Source: Membranihabitans marinus (GTDB taxonomy: Bacteria; Bacteroidota; Bacteroidia; Chitinophagales; Saprospiraceae). Taken from it: a stretch of 64,000 nucleotides of DNA. The position numbers and the translations under genes were made by a program. Positions 45,764 to 55,180 of the stretch are shown piece after piece. The notes under the pieces are model-generated. The model had not been told where the DNA came from and did not search any database. It saw only the letters and a list, made by a program, of their open reading frames with translations. The stretch is from the NCBI RefSeq assembly GCF_019802045.1, contig NZ_JAHVHU010000017.1, positions 62,001-126,000 of the forward strand, written 5' to 3'. Within the stretch, counting starts at the first letter, position 1. The number at the start of each line of letters is the position of its first letter.

Positions 45764-46774
45764 TCACACCTGCAAGTAAATGTCCAACGCCTCCTTCAGT
45801 TCCGCTACAAAAGCTTCCCGAACGGAAGTCGGTTCGAGGATTTCCACATTTTTACCAAAACTCCGGAGTAGGCTATACAGTTCATAATTGGGCTTGACGG
45901 TAATCTGAATCAAAGTTTCCGATCCTTGTTTCCGTGTTTTTTGACTGGGATGCAGTGGTTTGGTGAGGACATAGGGTAAGGTCTCCTCCGAAAACCGCAA
46001 CAGGATCTTTTCCAGTTGACTGTCGGCCTGGTGGGTCACGCCGATGATGTCATAAAAATAATCATCAAAATCAATCGAGGTTGGAATAAAGGGATGTTGA
46101 ACCGGTGTCAGGTTTTGAATTCGATCGATGGCCAGATTCCAGATGGTGTCGGGTGCGGCTTCCTGTCGTCCGATGAGAAACCACCTTTGGTTATATTGCT
46201 TGAGATAGTAAGGGTGAAACGTGTAGGAGTAATCGGTGCCGGTGAAATCCCGGTAATCGATGGAGAGAACTTGTTGATTCACGACGGCCTGAAAGGCTTT
46301 TACAAAAAATGCCGCCATACCGATCAAGTCCGGATTGTGTTCGATACTGATCAGGGCTTGCTTACTGGAAAGTTTGGGAAAGGGTAGATGTTCATTTTTG
46401 CGCAGTGCGTCCAACCAGTCACCGAAGGGAAAGTTGGACACCCGTTCCAGAGACAGCAGGATGTGCTGCAGTTCAGTGAGTTGCTGGGGCGTTATAGGGC
46501 TGTTCGTGATCGAAAATCCTTTTTGGCGGTATCGATAGTAGACTTTCCGATTGATGGTTTTCTTTTCAAGGTCTGCATTGTATAAGTCCGGATCCTGCAG
46601 TCGCTCTAAATCGGTATAAAGGGTTCGTCTGGAAATTGGTTCAATGGCCATCTCTTGGACGAGGTGATCATTTACATGATTAAGTAAATCATCGATCGAA
46701 TACCACTTGATTACATTGGACAAGCAGCGATCCAGGATTTGTGCTCGGATTTGCTGATTTTTATTAAGGGGCAT
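45764..46774 (-). CDS. WYL-domain transcriptional regulator
   Basis: A 336-aa regulator with an N-terminal winged-helix region (ILDRCLSNVIKWYSIDDLLNHVN...ISRRTLYTDLERLQD, where RRTLYTDLERLQ is the recognition helix type) and a WYL ligand domain (LSIDYRDFTGTDYSYTFHPYYLKQYNQRWFLIGRQE...IWNLAIDRIQNL). A C-terminal WCX extension ends at residue 336. WYL proteins often control defence genes or sense nucleotides and are frequent near CRISPR loci. It points away from the cas operon and is separated from it by about 1.3 kb, so a link is only a possibility. Confidence 0.88.
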   Translation of the reverse strand: MPLNKNQQIRAQILDRCLSNVIKWYSIDDLLNHVNDHLVQEMAIEPISRRTLYTDLERLQDPDLYNADLEKKTINRKVYYRYRQKGFSITNSPITPQQLTELQHILLSLERVSNFPFGDWLDALRKNEHLPFPKLSSKQALISIEHNPDLIGMAAFFVKAFQAVVNQQVLSIDYRDFTGTDYSYTFHPYYLKQYNQRWFLIGRQEAAPDTIWNLAIDRIQNLTPVQHPFIPTSIDFDDYFYDIIGVTHQADSQLEKILLRFSEETLPYVLTKPLHPSQKTRKQGSETLIQITVKPNYELYSLLRSFGKNVEILEPTSVREAFVAELKEALDIYLQV

Positions 46775-46895
46775 CTCGTTCTTTTGTAAAGTTTTTAGAA
46801 ACCAAAAATATTTTCATAGATACACATTTTAGGGTTGAAATGAAAACTTATCATCCTGATGTTAACTGATCATAATACAGGCGCCATCTAAAAAT

Positions 46896-46942
46896 GTCAT
46901 TCCGCAGAGCGGCCTTGTTGGATGACAAAGTTGCGGAATGAC
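46896..46942. repeat. REP-like hairpin with perfect 11-bp arms
   Basis: Arms 46896-46906 and 46932-46942 (GTCATTCCGCA / TGCGGAATGAC) are perfectly complementary. The surrounding gap 46775-47535 (761 bases) has no convincing gene. Confidence 0.65.
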
Positions 46943-47535
46943 GATGGGCGAGGATAGGCGCACCGCAGGAAAGTGCTTCTTTTGGGATCCTGCTGGGAAA
47001 GAGTGTGTTCATCTCCGTTGGGATAAGCGGGGTGAACGATGTAAAGGTAAATAGGGGTTGTGCAGTTTTAGTTCATACATTAAGTCGGATTCGCAAGCCT
47101 CAGTGCGCGGAATCATAAGTAATGTATGCTATGGAAGAGATTATTTTTTGACAGATCAAAGAAGCAAAACCGCGCATAGCCACAGCTACGTAAGGATTTT
47201 GATGATGAAGATATGTCAATAAAAGAAGCCTTCAATAGTGTATGGTATTTATGAGTTCGTGCACTAGGGCAGGTCGGAGCGATGCGGATTGTGAAGCCGG
47301 CTGATCACTCCTTCATTTCAGATGTTTATTTCAGCTCCGGAGAGGATTGTATCTCCTTCGCTTTCAGCTCCGGCGTTCATTGAAAGGCCTGTCAGATCTA
47401 AATCATCCCAACAGTTGTCTTCAAACTGGTGGTGACTCTGCAACTATGAAGGAAATCCGCACATGTCTTTGTTATCTTTGATTCGTTCCTCCTCAAAAGT
47501 AGAGGGAAGTCCAAAAATCATCTAACAACCCCATT

Positions 47536-47916
47536 ATGAAAGAAATTTTTCGACAGTGCACCTATTTTCTTTTTATCGTTTTAGCATTTTCGTTCTCTGA
47601 GCCTGGTTTGGTGTTGGATGCTGATGAGTGCATCGTGGTTGAAATATATGAAGCAATCCAGGCAGAATACGGCGTTCAGGTTCTGACTCCATACGGAACC
47701 CTGGAGGATGCAGAACTTATATTGATTCCCACGACTATCGAAGAAGGGAGTTATAAAGTCAATGTAACAAGGGAGGCACCGGATCTATATGCTTTGGAAG
47801 GCACTGATTTTTGCATTAAAACAGACTACTGTTTGGAGCTCGCTCTATACGATGAGGCTGTCTTAAAAATAGACCATACCTATGGCTATACCAAAGGTAT
47901 TCTACTCATTTTATAG
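47536..47916 (+). CDS. Small secreted protein upstream of the cas operon, unknown function
   Basis: 126 aa with a signal peptide (about 1-24, FFLIVLAFSFSEPG-like hydrophobic core) and an acidic mature part with four Cys (ADECIVV, GTDFCIKTDYCLEL). It is the last gene before cas6 on the same strand, with 218 bases and a promoter-like element between. Export makes a direct role in CRISPR immunity unlikely. No family recognised. Confidence 0.55.
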   Translation: MKEIFRQCTYFLFIVLAFSFSEPGLVLDADECIVVEIYEAIQAEYGVQVLTPYGTLEDAELILIPTTIEEGSYKVNVTREAPDLYALEGTDFCIKTDYCLELALYDEAVLKIDHTYGYTKGILLIL

Positions 47917-48067
47917 ATATAGAAGACACGTTGATACTGGGTATCTGCGTATTGATTTTGTTCTAGTTAGCCAACCAATTAGTGTGAAAACGTAATGCAA
48001 TTAATGGATATAAACCCATAATAATTTTAAAAATATACTGATTTTTCAAAAAATAGAATCCTAAAAT

Positions 48068-48098
48068 TTTGAATTAAGGTCAAAATGTGTTAAAATTG
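48068..48098 (+). promoter_or_regulatory. Probable promoter of the cas operon
   Basis: TTTG (48068-48071) is followed after 19 bases by TAAAATTG (48091-48098), one mismatch from TAnnTTTG. The cas6 ATG lies 37 bases downstream. The region 47917-48134 is otherwise AT-rich and gene-free. Confidence 0.5.
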
Positions 48099-48134
48099 GC
48101 TAAATGAAACCCTAAGTTTTTAAACCCCTGCCGC

Positions 48135-48821
48135 ATGAAAAAGATACGATACCTTCATTTCTCGATGGATTTTCCTTTAAAGCCTTATGAAGTACACCGG
48201 TTCCGTGGCGCCATCATCAATGCCATGGAAGAGGCCCCGGATCACTTTCATCAGCATGCTTCCAACGGAGCGGTCATCTATCGCTATCCGCTGATCCAGT
48301 ACAAGGTCCTGAAGCACCGCCCGACGATCGTGTGTCTCGAAGATGGGGCCGATGAAATCCATCATTTTTTTCAGAATCGTAAGGAGCCACTACGGATAGG
48401 AGCGAAGGAATATATTCCGGACATTGCCCGGATTTATCTGAGGCACCATCTACTGCAAGTGTGGCAGGAACCCATGTTTTATGGCATCAACCATTGGCTC
48501 CCGTTTAATCCGGAGAATCATAAGACCTATCAGTCGCTCAATGGATTGGTCGAGCGGACACAATTTATGGAGCGTATCCTTCAGAATAATATCGTACAAT
48601 TTGCACATGAATTGGGATGGGATATCAAGAAAGAAATCAAGGTCCAGATAAAGAAGATCTACGCGCCAAAGTCGGTCACCTACAAAGGCATGCACTATAA
48701 AAGTTATAAACTAGATTTTTATACCAATGTATCACTCCCTGATTACATCGGACTGGGCAAGGCCGCCAGTACGGGATTTGGGGTGGTGTATAGGAAAAAT
48801 AGAAAGAATTACAATGATTGA
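48135..48821 (+). CDS. cas6: CRISPR pre-crRNA endonuclease Cas6
   Basis: Cas6 (228 aa) cuts the array transcript within repeats to give crRNAs with an 8-nt 5' tag, here expected to be AUUGAGAC. Two ferredoxin-like halves are suggested by VHRFRGAIINAMEEAPDHF and RYPLIQYKVLKHRPTIVCLEDGADEI, and the C-terminal glycine-rich loop GLGKAASTGFGVVYRK is diagnostic of Cas6/RAMP proteins. Candidate catalytic His residues lie in the N-terminal third but cannot be assigned by eye. It is the first gene of the operon, overlaps cas10 by 8 bases and has clearly higher G+C than the genes that follow. Confidence 0.9.
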   Translation: MKKIRYLHFSMDFPLKPYEVHRFRGAIINAMEEAPDHFHQHASNGAVIYRYPLIQYKVLKHRPTIVCLEDGADEIHHFFQNRKEPLRIGAKEYIPDIARIYLRHHLLQVWQEPMFYGINHWLPFNPENHKTYQSLNGLVERTQFMERILQNNIVQFAHELGWDIKKEIKVQIKKIYAPKSVTYKGMHYKSYKLDFYTNVSLPDYIGLGKAASTGFGVVYRKNRKNYND

Positions 48822-51543
48822 AAGAATTACAATCGCAGCTTTACTCCATGATATTGGAAAATTTTACCAGCGAGGTCAGGAAAATATTGCTACAGATTCA
48901 GATTTATATCGTCGGTATAAAAAATTGATGACTTTAATTTGTCCTGAGAATCGATATGGAGGTTTAGGCTACAAACATGCTTTTTGGACATATAAATTTT
49001 TTGAAGATTTTGGAACTAAATTCCGGGAATTAATGCAAAATCTTAATGAGGAGTTTGGAACTGATGCCACGGAGACAAATGAGGATAATTTGATAAATCT
49101 TTCTATATATCATCATAATCCTCATTCTGAAGTACAAGCTTTAATCCAAATGGCTGATTGGTGGAGTTCAGGTTTAGACAGGAGAAATGATTCTTTCGCC
49201 ATGGAAGAAAAATATGATGAAGCTATTGATTTTGGTAAATATGCATTTAGGAGACGACCTCTTGAGAGTATATTTCAAAATATTTCTTTAGATAAAAATA
49301 CTGGTTCACCGGAAAAAGAACAGCCTAATGAATCATCTTATCGATATGGATATTTATTAAGGGCTCTTGATCTGAAGAAAGATTCCATTTTCCCATATCG
49401 TTTAACCCAGGACGGAATTAAAGATTTAACTCCGGAATATAATATCCTTTATAATCAATTCAAGGAGGACTTTCTGAAAATACCAGTTAAAAATTATAGA
49501 GTATTTATAGATACGCTCGATCATATTTTGAAAAAATTTACATGGTGTATTCCTTCCAGTACTATCGGTATGGCTAATGTGTCACTGTACAACCATTTAA
49601 AAACAACTGCCGGCATAGCTGCTTGTTTATATAAATATCAAAAATCAACTGAGGAGGACGTTGGGATTGACCCATATGAATATAACTCTACAGAACAAAG
49701 AATTAGAATAAAAGATAACCATTATCCCGTATTGCTCACGTGTATTGATATATCAGGAATTCAATCTTTTATTTACAATATTGCTTCACGAAAAGCGGCA
49801 ATGTCACTGAAAGGGAGATCGTATTATTTACATCTTCTTATGCAGTCAGTCATAAAGGAAATATGCAATCATAAAGCTATACAGCTGAGTACCATACAAA
49901 CCATCTACAATAGTGGTGGCAAAGCCTATTTATTCCTTCCGAATACAAAGGCAGTAAAGAAAGCGCTGGAGGAAGTCAAAAAGGAGATGGAGAGGCGACT
50001 ATGGAATACACATAAGCTTACATTATATTTATGTATTGGTTATGTTCCCTTTCGGTACCGGTTTGATAAACAACAAGATGGTTCTTTTAAAACAGGATTG
50101 GTGACTACGGAAGAGAAAGTAATCCAAATGGAAGACTTATGGAAAATGGTCAGTGAGGAAGCTGCAAAGAGTAAAAGCCGAAAATATGAATCAATCATTG
50201 CTCCAAATTCCAATTCTGGTGACTCCATTTTTCATCTGTTGTTTGGGAATGGAGAGGAGGGGATTGAACTCGATTTTACAGATAAATATGATATATGCAC
50301 AGGGGAGCCATTATATGGGATGGATTTCAAAACCTTGGACACTCATGATGCGAGCGAAAAGAAAGTTTATGTATCCAAAGAAACTTATGTTCAAACAGAA
50401 CTCGGCCGTGTGTTGAAAGATGCAGATTTTAATTTTTCATTCTCCAAACATCACAGTTTTGAAGATAAGAACTATAAGACAAACAAGAGACTCTCCATTC
50501 GACCTCTTAACGGGAATACTGGATTCCATCTATTCGATGATCTCAATTTAATAGATGGAGAAGATGCAGATTTTAGAAAAATCGTATCTTCTTCAGATGT
50601 TCATTGTGATATGCTCAATCGAACAGATTTCATGAAATTTTACTTGAAGGGATATAATGCCTCCTATGGTTTTAGTTTTTATGGCGGTAATAAACAACCA
50701 CAATCTGAATATGGTAGATTAAAGACATTTAATGAGTTGGTTATAGCGGAAAATGGAAAGAGTGCCAAACTCGGTGTTTTAAGAATGGATGTTGACAATC
50801 TGGGATCAATATTTATTCGGGGATTAAGTAAAGAATTGAAGACTTTCTCTGCATATGCAACGCTTTCCTCTCAACTGGATATATTTTTCAGCGGGTTTCT
50901 CAATACCATTAGAAATGCAGATAAATATAAAGATTTCGTCAGTATTCTTTATTCCGGTGGAGATGACATCTTTGCAGTGGGCAGATGGGATAGGATATTG
51001 GATTTTGGCCTGGAAGTAAGGGAAAGCTTCAAAGAGTTCACCTGCCATAATCCAAATATCGATATTTCTGGAGGATTAATTCTAACTGGGGCTAAATTCC
51101 CTATTTCCAAGAGTGCTCAAATGGCTGGAGAAGCAGAGACATCTGCCAAAAATTTTGAACGGAACATAAATAGTAAAAAGACAAATCGGGCCGCTATTTC
51201 ATTATTTGGTATCCAGGTAGGATGGGAAGAATGGAATGATGTGGAAAAATATAAGGAAATATTAGAAAAGATTTTAGATACCCATGGTAGTGGCGTGTCT
51301 TTATTACATAAAATCCAAATCGCCAGAACAATTAAAAAGGACCAGGAGTCAGACTCAAAAACGGTCGTGGATTATAGCTACATCTGGCGATTGCTATATT
51401 TTCTAAAAAGATATTCTTCTAAAGATAATGAAGAACACATCGATAAGCTTTATAAAAAAATCATGTGTTCAAATCAATCCCGAAACATAGATCTATTGGC
51501 GGTAGCTGCACGATGGGTTGAATTACTAAACCAGTTAAAATAA
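48814..51543 (+). CDS. cas10: Type III-A Cas10 (Csm1) with HD and GGDD domains
   Basis: Cas10 is the large subunit of the Csm complex. The ATG at 48814, overlapping cas6, is the start because MIERITIAALLHDIGKFYQRG is the HD domain beginning (His12, Asp13), expected to cut single-stranded DNA. The two Palm domains follow, with a conserved ISGIQSFIYNIASRKAAMSLKGRSYYLHLLM block in Palm 1, and in Palm 2 the cyclase motif SILYSGGDDIFAVG (Gly715-Asp718) intact. The protein of 909 aa should therefore synthesise cyclic oligoadenylates when target RNA is bound. The presence of two CARF effectors downstream agrees with this. The DNA is AT-rich compared with cas6. Confidence 0.96.
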   Translation: MIERITIAALLHDIGKFYQRGQENIATDSDLYRRYKKLMTLICPENRYGGLGYKHAFWTYKFFEDFGTKFRELMQNLNEEFGTDATETNEDNLINLSIYHHNPHSEVQALIQMADWWSSGLDRRNDSFAMEEKYDEAIDFGKYAFRRRPLESIFQNISLDKNTGSPEKEQPNESSYRYGYLLRALDLKKDSIFPYRLTQDGIKDLTPEYNILYNQFKEDFLKIPVKNYRVFIDTLDHILKKFTWCIPSSTIGMANVSLYNHLKTTAGIAACLYKYQKSTEEDVGIDPYEYNSTEQRIRIKDNHYPVLLTCIDISGIQSFIYNIASRKAAMSLKGRSYYLHLLMQSVIKEICNHKAIQLSTIQTIYNSGGKAYLFLPNTKAVKKALEEVKKEMERRLWNTHKLTLYLCIGYVPFRYRFDKQQDGSFKTGLVTTEEKVIQMEDLWKMVSEEAAKSKSRKYESIIAPNSNSGDSIFHLLFGNGEEGIELDFTDKYDICTGEPLYGMDFKTLDTHDASEKKVYVSKETYVQTELGRVLKDADFNFSFSKHHSFEDKNYKTNKRLSIRPLNGNTGFHLFDDLNLIDGEDADFRKIVSSSDVHCDMLNRTDFMKFYLKGYNASYGFSFYGGNKQPQSEYGRLKTFNELVIAENGKSAKLGVLRMDVDNLGSIFIRGLSKELKTFSAYATLSSQLDIFFSGFLNTIRNADKYKDFVSILYSGGDDIFAVGRWDRILDFGLEVRESFKEFTCHNPNIDISGGLILTGAKFPISKSAQMAGEAETSAKNFERNINSKKTNRAAISLFGIQVGWEEWNDVEKYKEILEKILDTHGSGVSLLHKIQIARTIKKDQESDSKTVVDYSYIWRLLYFLKRYSSKDNEEHIDKLYKKIMCSNQSRNIDLLAVAARWVELLNQLK

Positions 51544-51547
51544 ATAA

Positions 51548-51925
51548 ATGATGAATGGATTTAAAGAAAGTTGGATCACAAATTCTATTGATTTTGAAAC
51601 TGTCTGCTGGGCCCAAAATAAAGGGAAAGAACTAGCTTCAGGTACGGATCAACTATCAACTTCTCAGCTAAGAAAATTTTTTGGAGAACTCCGCCGGATA
51701 GAGTCAGACTATGAAAGGTATAAAGAAGATATCCCTTTACTAACAGTTAAGCTTGCTTATGCGACAGGAAGAAATAAAAAGTCGAAAATCAAAGACTTTT
51801 ATAGATATTTTAAAGAAATGGATAAAGCATATAGAAGCTCTGATAATAAAAAAGAAAGCTTTTATCGCATGGTCAAAATCATTGAATCCATAGTAGCCTT
51901 CCACAAGTTTAGCGGTGGGAATTAA
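51548..51925 (+). CDS. csm2: Csm2 (Cas11) small subunit
   Basis: The 125-aa helical small subunit forms the inner filament of the type III-A complex. LSTSQLRKFFGELRRIESDYERY and PLLTVKLAYATGRNKKSKIKDFYRYF are the typical Csm2 blocks. It follows cas10 by four bases. Two adjacent ATG codons (51548, 51551) are possible starts. Confidence 0.93.
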   Translation: MMNGFKESWITNSIDFETVCWAQNKGKELASGTDQLSTSQLRKFFGELRRIESDYERYKEDIPLLTVKLAYATGRNKKSKIKDFYRYFKEMDKAYRSSDNKKESFYRMVKIIESIVAFHKFSGGN

Positions 51926-51952
51926 CTTTAAATCAATCATAAAAACAAAATA

Positions 51953-52651
51953 ATGTCAGATAATAAAATAAGAGAAATGAAGCCTATAAAATTTAAAACA
52001 GAGATTACCGGGAAAATTCACATTTTATCCGGGATTCATATTGGAGGAAGCGGCGAGGCCAACAGCATTGGAGGGATAGATAGCCCAGTGATTCGAACAT
52101 TGCGTAATGGAGATCTTCAACCTTATTTACCCGGCAGTTCGCTACGTGGAAAAATAAGATCGCTTCTGGAACAGACTAAAGGAGTGGAACTGGGTGGATC
52201 TACTGAGATAAATTCTCTGTTTGGATTTTCAAATGATAATACTATTTCAAAGCTTATTGTGTATGACTCTTTCCTTAGTAGCAAAAGTGAAGAACAACTA
52301 AGATTAAGCGAACATTTGGATATGCCATACACAGAAGAAAAGGTTGAAAATACAATTGACCGGATTTCAGGTACTTCAGAGGGTGGATTGAGACATATTG
52401 AAAGGGTCCCTTCAGGAGCCGAATTTGAATTGAGAATGATGTTGACTTGTGAAGATGAAGAGGATTTGAATACTCAAATCAAGCTTTTAAAGAAAGGAAT
52501 GTCTATTCTTGAAAAGGATTACCTGGGAGGAAATGGCTCAAGAGGATATGGCAGGGTGAGCTTTCAAGATTTGAAATACGTTAAATATGATTTATCAAGT
52601 GAAGAATATTATAAAGCGATTGAAGAGAATGATTTAATAATAACTGAATAA
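51953..52651 (+). CDS. csm3: Csm3 (Cas7) backbone subunit, target-RNA nuclease
   Basis: Csm3 (232 aa) forms the backbone along the crRNA and cuts target RNA every 6 nt. The RAMP blocks are ITGKIHILSGIHIGGSGEANSIGGIDSPVIR, with the catalytic Asp43 kept, LPGSSLRGKIRSLLE, and the glycine-rich loop GGNGSRGYGRVSF. Target-RNA cleavage, which also switches off signalling, should be functional. Confidence 0.96.
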   Translation: MSDNKIREMKPIKFKTEITGKIHILSGIHIGGSGEANSIGGIDSPVIRTLRNGDLQPYLPGSSLRGKIRSLLEQTKGVELGGSTEINSLFGFSNDNTISKLIVYDSFLSSKSEEQLRLSEHLDMPYTEEKVENTIDRISGTSEGGLRHIERVPSGAEFELRMMLTCEDEEDLNTQIKLLKKGMSILEKDYLGGNGSRGYGRVSFQDLKYVKYDLSSEEYYKAIEENDLIITE

Positions 52652-52656
52652 AAAAT

Positions 52657-53715
52657 ATGAAGTTTTCTCTTTTTCGACTGTCGTTTCCACATGGAATCCA
52701 TATTGGTGATGAAAAGCCGGATAATTATTCTCAATCCCAAGATTTTATCCGGTCGGATACACTTTACGCTGCATTCTCTGCGGTAATAACTGAGCTTAAG
52801 GGCATAGATGAAGAGTATATTCCAAAGTTCACCATTTCCAGCCTCTTTCCATTCAAAGAAATTGAAGGTAAAATAGAATATTTCTTCCCTCGACCCAAAA
52901 TGCGAATCGGATTTAACGAACCAGACAAATTACTAGATTATCGGAAAGACATCAAAGGTATTCAATGGATAGGTAAAGACTTCTTCGAAAGAATACTGCA
53001 CGGGCAAAATTTCACTACTGACGAAGTCGGAAGATTTATTCATGATTCCTGTTTTTCTCCCTCTTTAGCAAATGAAAATTCAAAAATATATTATAATGAA
53101 ATTCGGGAAAGAGTAGCTATTCCCCGCCATAGAAGAGAAGATGATCAGCCCAATCCCTATGTATTTGATGTGTTGCATTTTGGGAAAGGAGCTGGATTAT
53201 ATTTTTTAGCTTCTGAAACGGATCAGGATATTATAGAACAATGTCTCTTTATTTTGAAAGACAGGGGACTGGGAACAGATAGGAATCTAGGACTTGGTCA
53301 TTTTACTTATGTAAAAGATGACCTTGAACTGAAAGTACCAGATAATTTCAGTACCGGGATCAACCTAGGGTTATTACTTCCAAATAGTAGTGAAGAATGG
53401 CAGAACTGGACTAGTGAAGTACAAATTAATAAAGACGGTGAAGAAATTATTAAACCTGGATATGAACTGATTAAAAGAGGCGGGTGGATTACTGTTCCCG
53501 GATATCAAAAATTTAGAAAAGGAAGTGTGTATATGATGGAAGAAGGATCTATTCTCAAACTAAATGGAAAACAGAGTATTAAAGCCAAACCATTAATATT
53601 CGGTAATCCCGGAATCTCTTTAAAACCAAATATTGCGGATACCGTAAAGTTGCCTCCAGTTCTTCGTTGTGGAAAATCCTTTGTTATTCCTACTAAAATG
53701 AATAATGATGTTTAA
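52657..53715 (+). CDS. csm4: Csm4 (Cas5-like) subunit
   Basis: Csm4 (352 aa) holds the crRNA 5' tag and contacts Cas10. The start MKFSLFRLSFPHGIHIGDEKPDNYSQSQDFIRSDTLYAAFSAVITEL is the family signature, and the C-terminal glycine-rich part GLGTDRNLGLGHFTY is the RAMP loop. It starts five bases after csm3 and overlaps csm5 by 11 bases. Confidence 0.94.
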   Translation: MKFSLFRLSFPHGIHIGDEKPDNYSQSQDFIRSDTLYAAFSAVITELKGIDEEYIPKFTISSLFPFKEIEGKIEYFFPRPKMRIGFNEPDKLLDYRKDIKGIQWIGKDFFERILHGQNFTTDEVGRFIHDSCFSPSLANENSKIYYNEIRERVAIPRHRREDDQPNPYVFDVLHFGKGAGLYFLASETDQDIIEQCLFILKDRGLGTDRNLGLGHFTYVKDDLELKVPDNFSTGINLGLLLPNSSEEWQNWTSEVQINKDGEEIIKPGYELIKRGGWITVPGYQKFRKGSVYMMEEGSILKLNGKQSIKAKPLIFGNPGISLKPNIADTVKLPPVLRCGKSFVIPTKMNNDV

Positions 53716-55141
53716 TATCAAGATTTTGACTCCTGTACATGTTGGAGTATCTAATGAAAAAAACCTGGCAAAAGGTCTTGATTTTGTGACTAAAAAAGGA
53801 AGACTCTATCTGTTGGACACTGCAAAATTATTGAAAAGAATTCCAGCTTACCAGCTAGCCAATGAAGCTGAAAAAAACAATGGATTTTTGAAGATTCTGG
53901 AAGAAAACAAAATAGTATTTGAAGACGTATCTTCTTCAGTAATACAATCAAAAAGTTTGCATGGATGGGAAATTAAATCCCAGATAAAAACTGGATTAGG
54001 CTATCCATATTTACCCGGCTCATCGATTAAGGGTGCCCTAAGATCTATGTTGCTGCATCATTATCAGAAAGAAAAGAATGAAGCGAAAAATGCTGATCTC
54101 GATTTCATATTTGGAAGCATAGAAAATTCAATTTTAAAATTCCTTCGGGTCCAAGATCTTCATTTCAGTAAACATGGTTTTTATAACACAGCCATAATGA
54201 GTCTGAAAGAAAATGAACGAGAAGGATGGAAAAAGAAATGGAATATTAATGTAAATAATTTTTCAGAACATGGAATGAATATTATTTATGAAACACTTTT
54301 ACCGGGCGATCAAACTAAAGCACATATTGAATTTAAAGACATGCTACATCAGCAGTACGAAAGAAACAAAACTCCAAATAACTTTAGTGAGATTTTATCA
54401 CCAGATTTCTCTTCTAATCTGATTAAGCACATTAGGACATATACCAATACCCACCTAGATCGGGAAATCAATTTTGTAAATAAATATTTTGAAGCATCAA
54501 AAGATAAAGTTTTGGAAGTGTTTGAATGGCTAAAACACCAAAACAATCTGGATCATGCTGCAGTATTGCGTGTAGGTGCTGGAGTAGGATTTCATAGTAT
54601 TACCGGAGACTGGCAATATCGTGATCATACCGATACCGGATTGTGGAAGAAACCTGCGATGCATGGAAAGAAAAAATACAAAACTCGGAAGTTTGCATTT
54701 ACATATGTGGAAGGAGATTATAAATTGTGGCCTATGGGCTTCATTCTCCTTAGTAAAAGTGATGTAGAAATAGAATTTCCTGAAGGATTGATTCAGGAGA
54801 AGAAAATATTAAAGTCAGTAAGTAAAAGTGGGATAGATAGTACATTAGCAAAATCTTCATCACAATATAAAGAACAACAACCAAGATTCCAATCTGAGTT
54901 AACTACGAAAATTAAATATCGCAAATTCAAACCAGGAGATAAAGTTACCGCAATTGGTACCGGACGAAAGAAAGGATTAAGAAATACTGTGGTCAAGCTT
55001 TACATCGAGGGATATGAAAATAAGGAATATGATTTTCGCTATCCCGCTGGCATCAATAAAGAGACTTTTGTAGAAGTAGATGTGAAATCAGTAACAAAAA
55101 AAGGAGAGATTAATCAGGTTGCATTTTCTAAATTCCTTTAA
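53705..55141 (+). CDS. csm5: Csm5 (Cas7-like) subunit with C-terminal extension
   Basis: Csm5 caps the crRNA 3' end. The RAMP part covers about residues 1-380: MFNIKILTPVHVGVSNEKNLAKGLDFV, LGYPYLPGSSIKGALRSMLLHH, and VLRVGAGVGFHSITGDW. The protein is 478 aa, longer than usual. From about residue 390 there is an additional segment, KYRKFKPGDKVTAIGTGRKKGLRNTVVKLYIEGYENKEYDFRYP..., which reads like a small basic beta-barrel and may bind RNA. The start overlaps csm4. Confidence 0.92.
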   Translation: MMFNIKILTPVHVGVSNEKNLAKGLDFVTKKGRLYLLDTAKLLKRIPAYQLANEAEKNNGFLKILEENKIVFEDVSSSVIQSKSLHGWEIKSQIKTGLGYPYLPGSSIKGALRSMLLHHYQKEKNEAKNADLDFIFGSIENSILKFLRVQDLHFSKHGFYNTAIMSLKENEREGWKKKWNINVNNFSEHGMNIIYETLLPGDQTKAHIEFKDMLHQQYERNKTPNNFSEILSPDFSSNLIKHIRTYTNTHLDREINFVNKYFEASKDKVLEVFEWLKHQNNLDHAAVLRVGAGVGFHSITGDWQYRDHTDTGLWKKPAMHGKKKYKTRKFAFTYVEGDYKLWPMGFILLSKSDVEIEFPEGLIQEKKILKSVSKSGIDSTLAKSSSQYKEQQPRFQSELTTKIKYRKFKPGDKVTAIGTGRKKGLRNTVVKLYIEGYENKEYDFRYPAGINKETFVEVDVKSVTKKGEINQVAFSKFL

Positions 55142-55180
55142 TGGTGAGACCCTATTCCTAAGGAAATATAGAACAAGAAT

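Noticed and set aside
47041-47530. Possible insertion-sequence remnant before the secreted orphan
   Set aside because: No transposase fragment or terminal inverted repeats could be identified in any frame.
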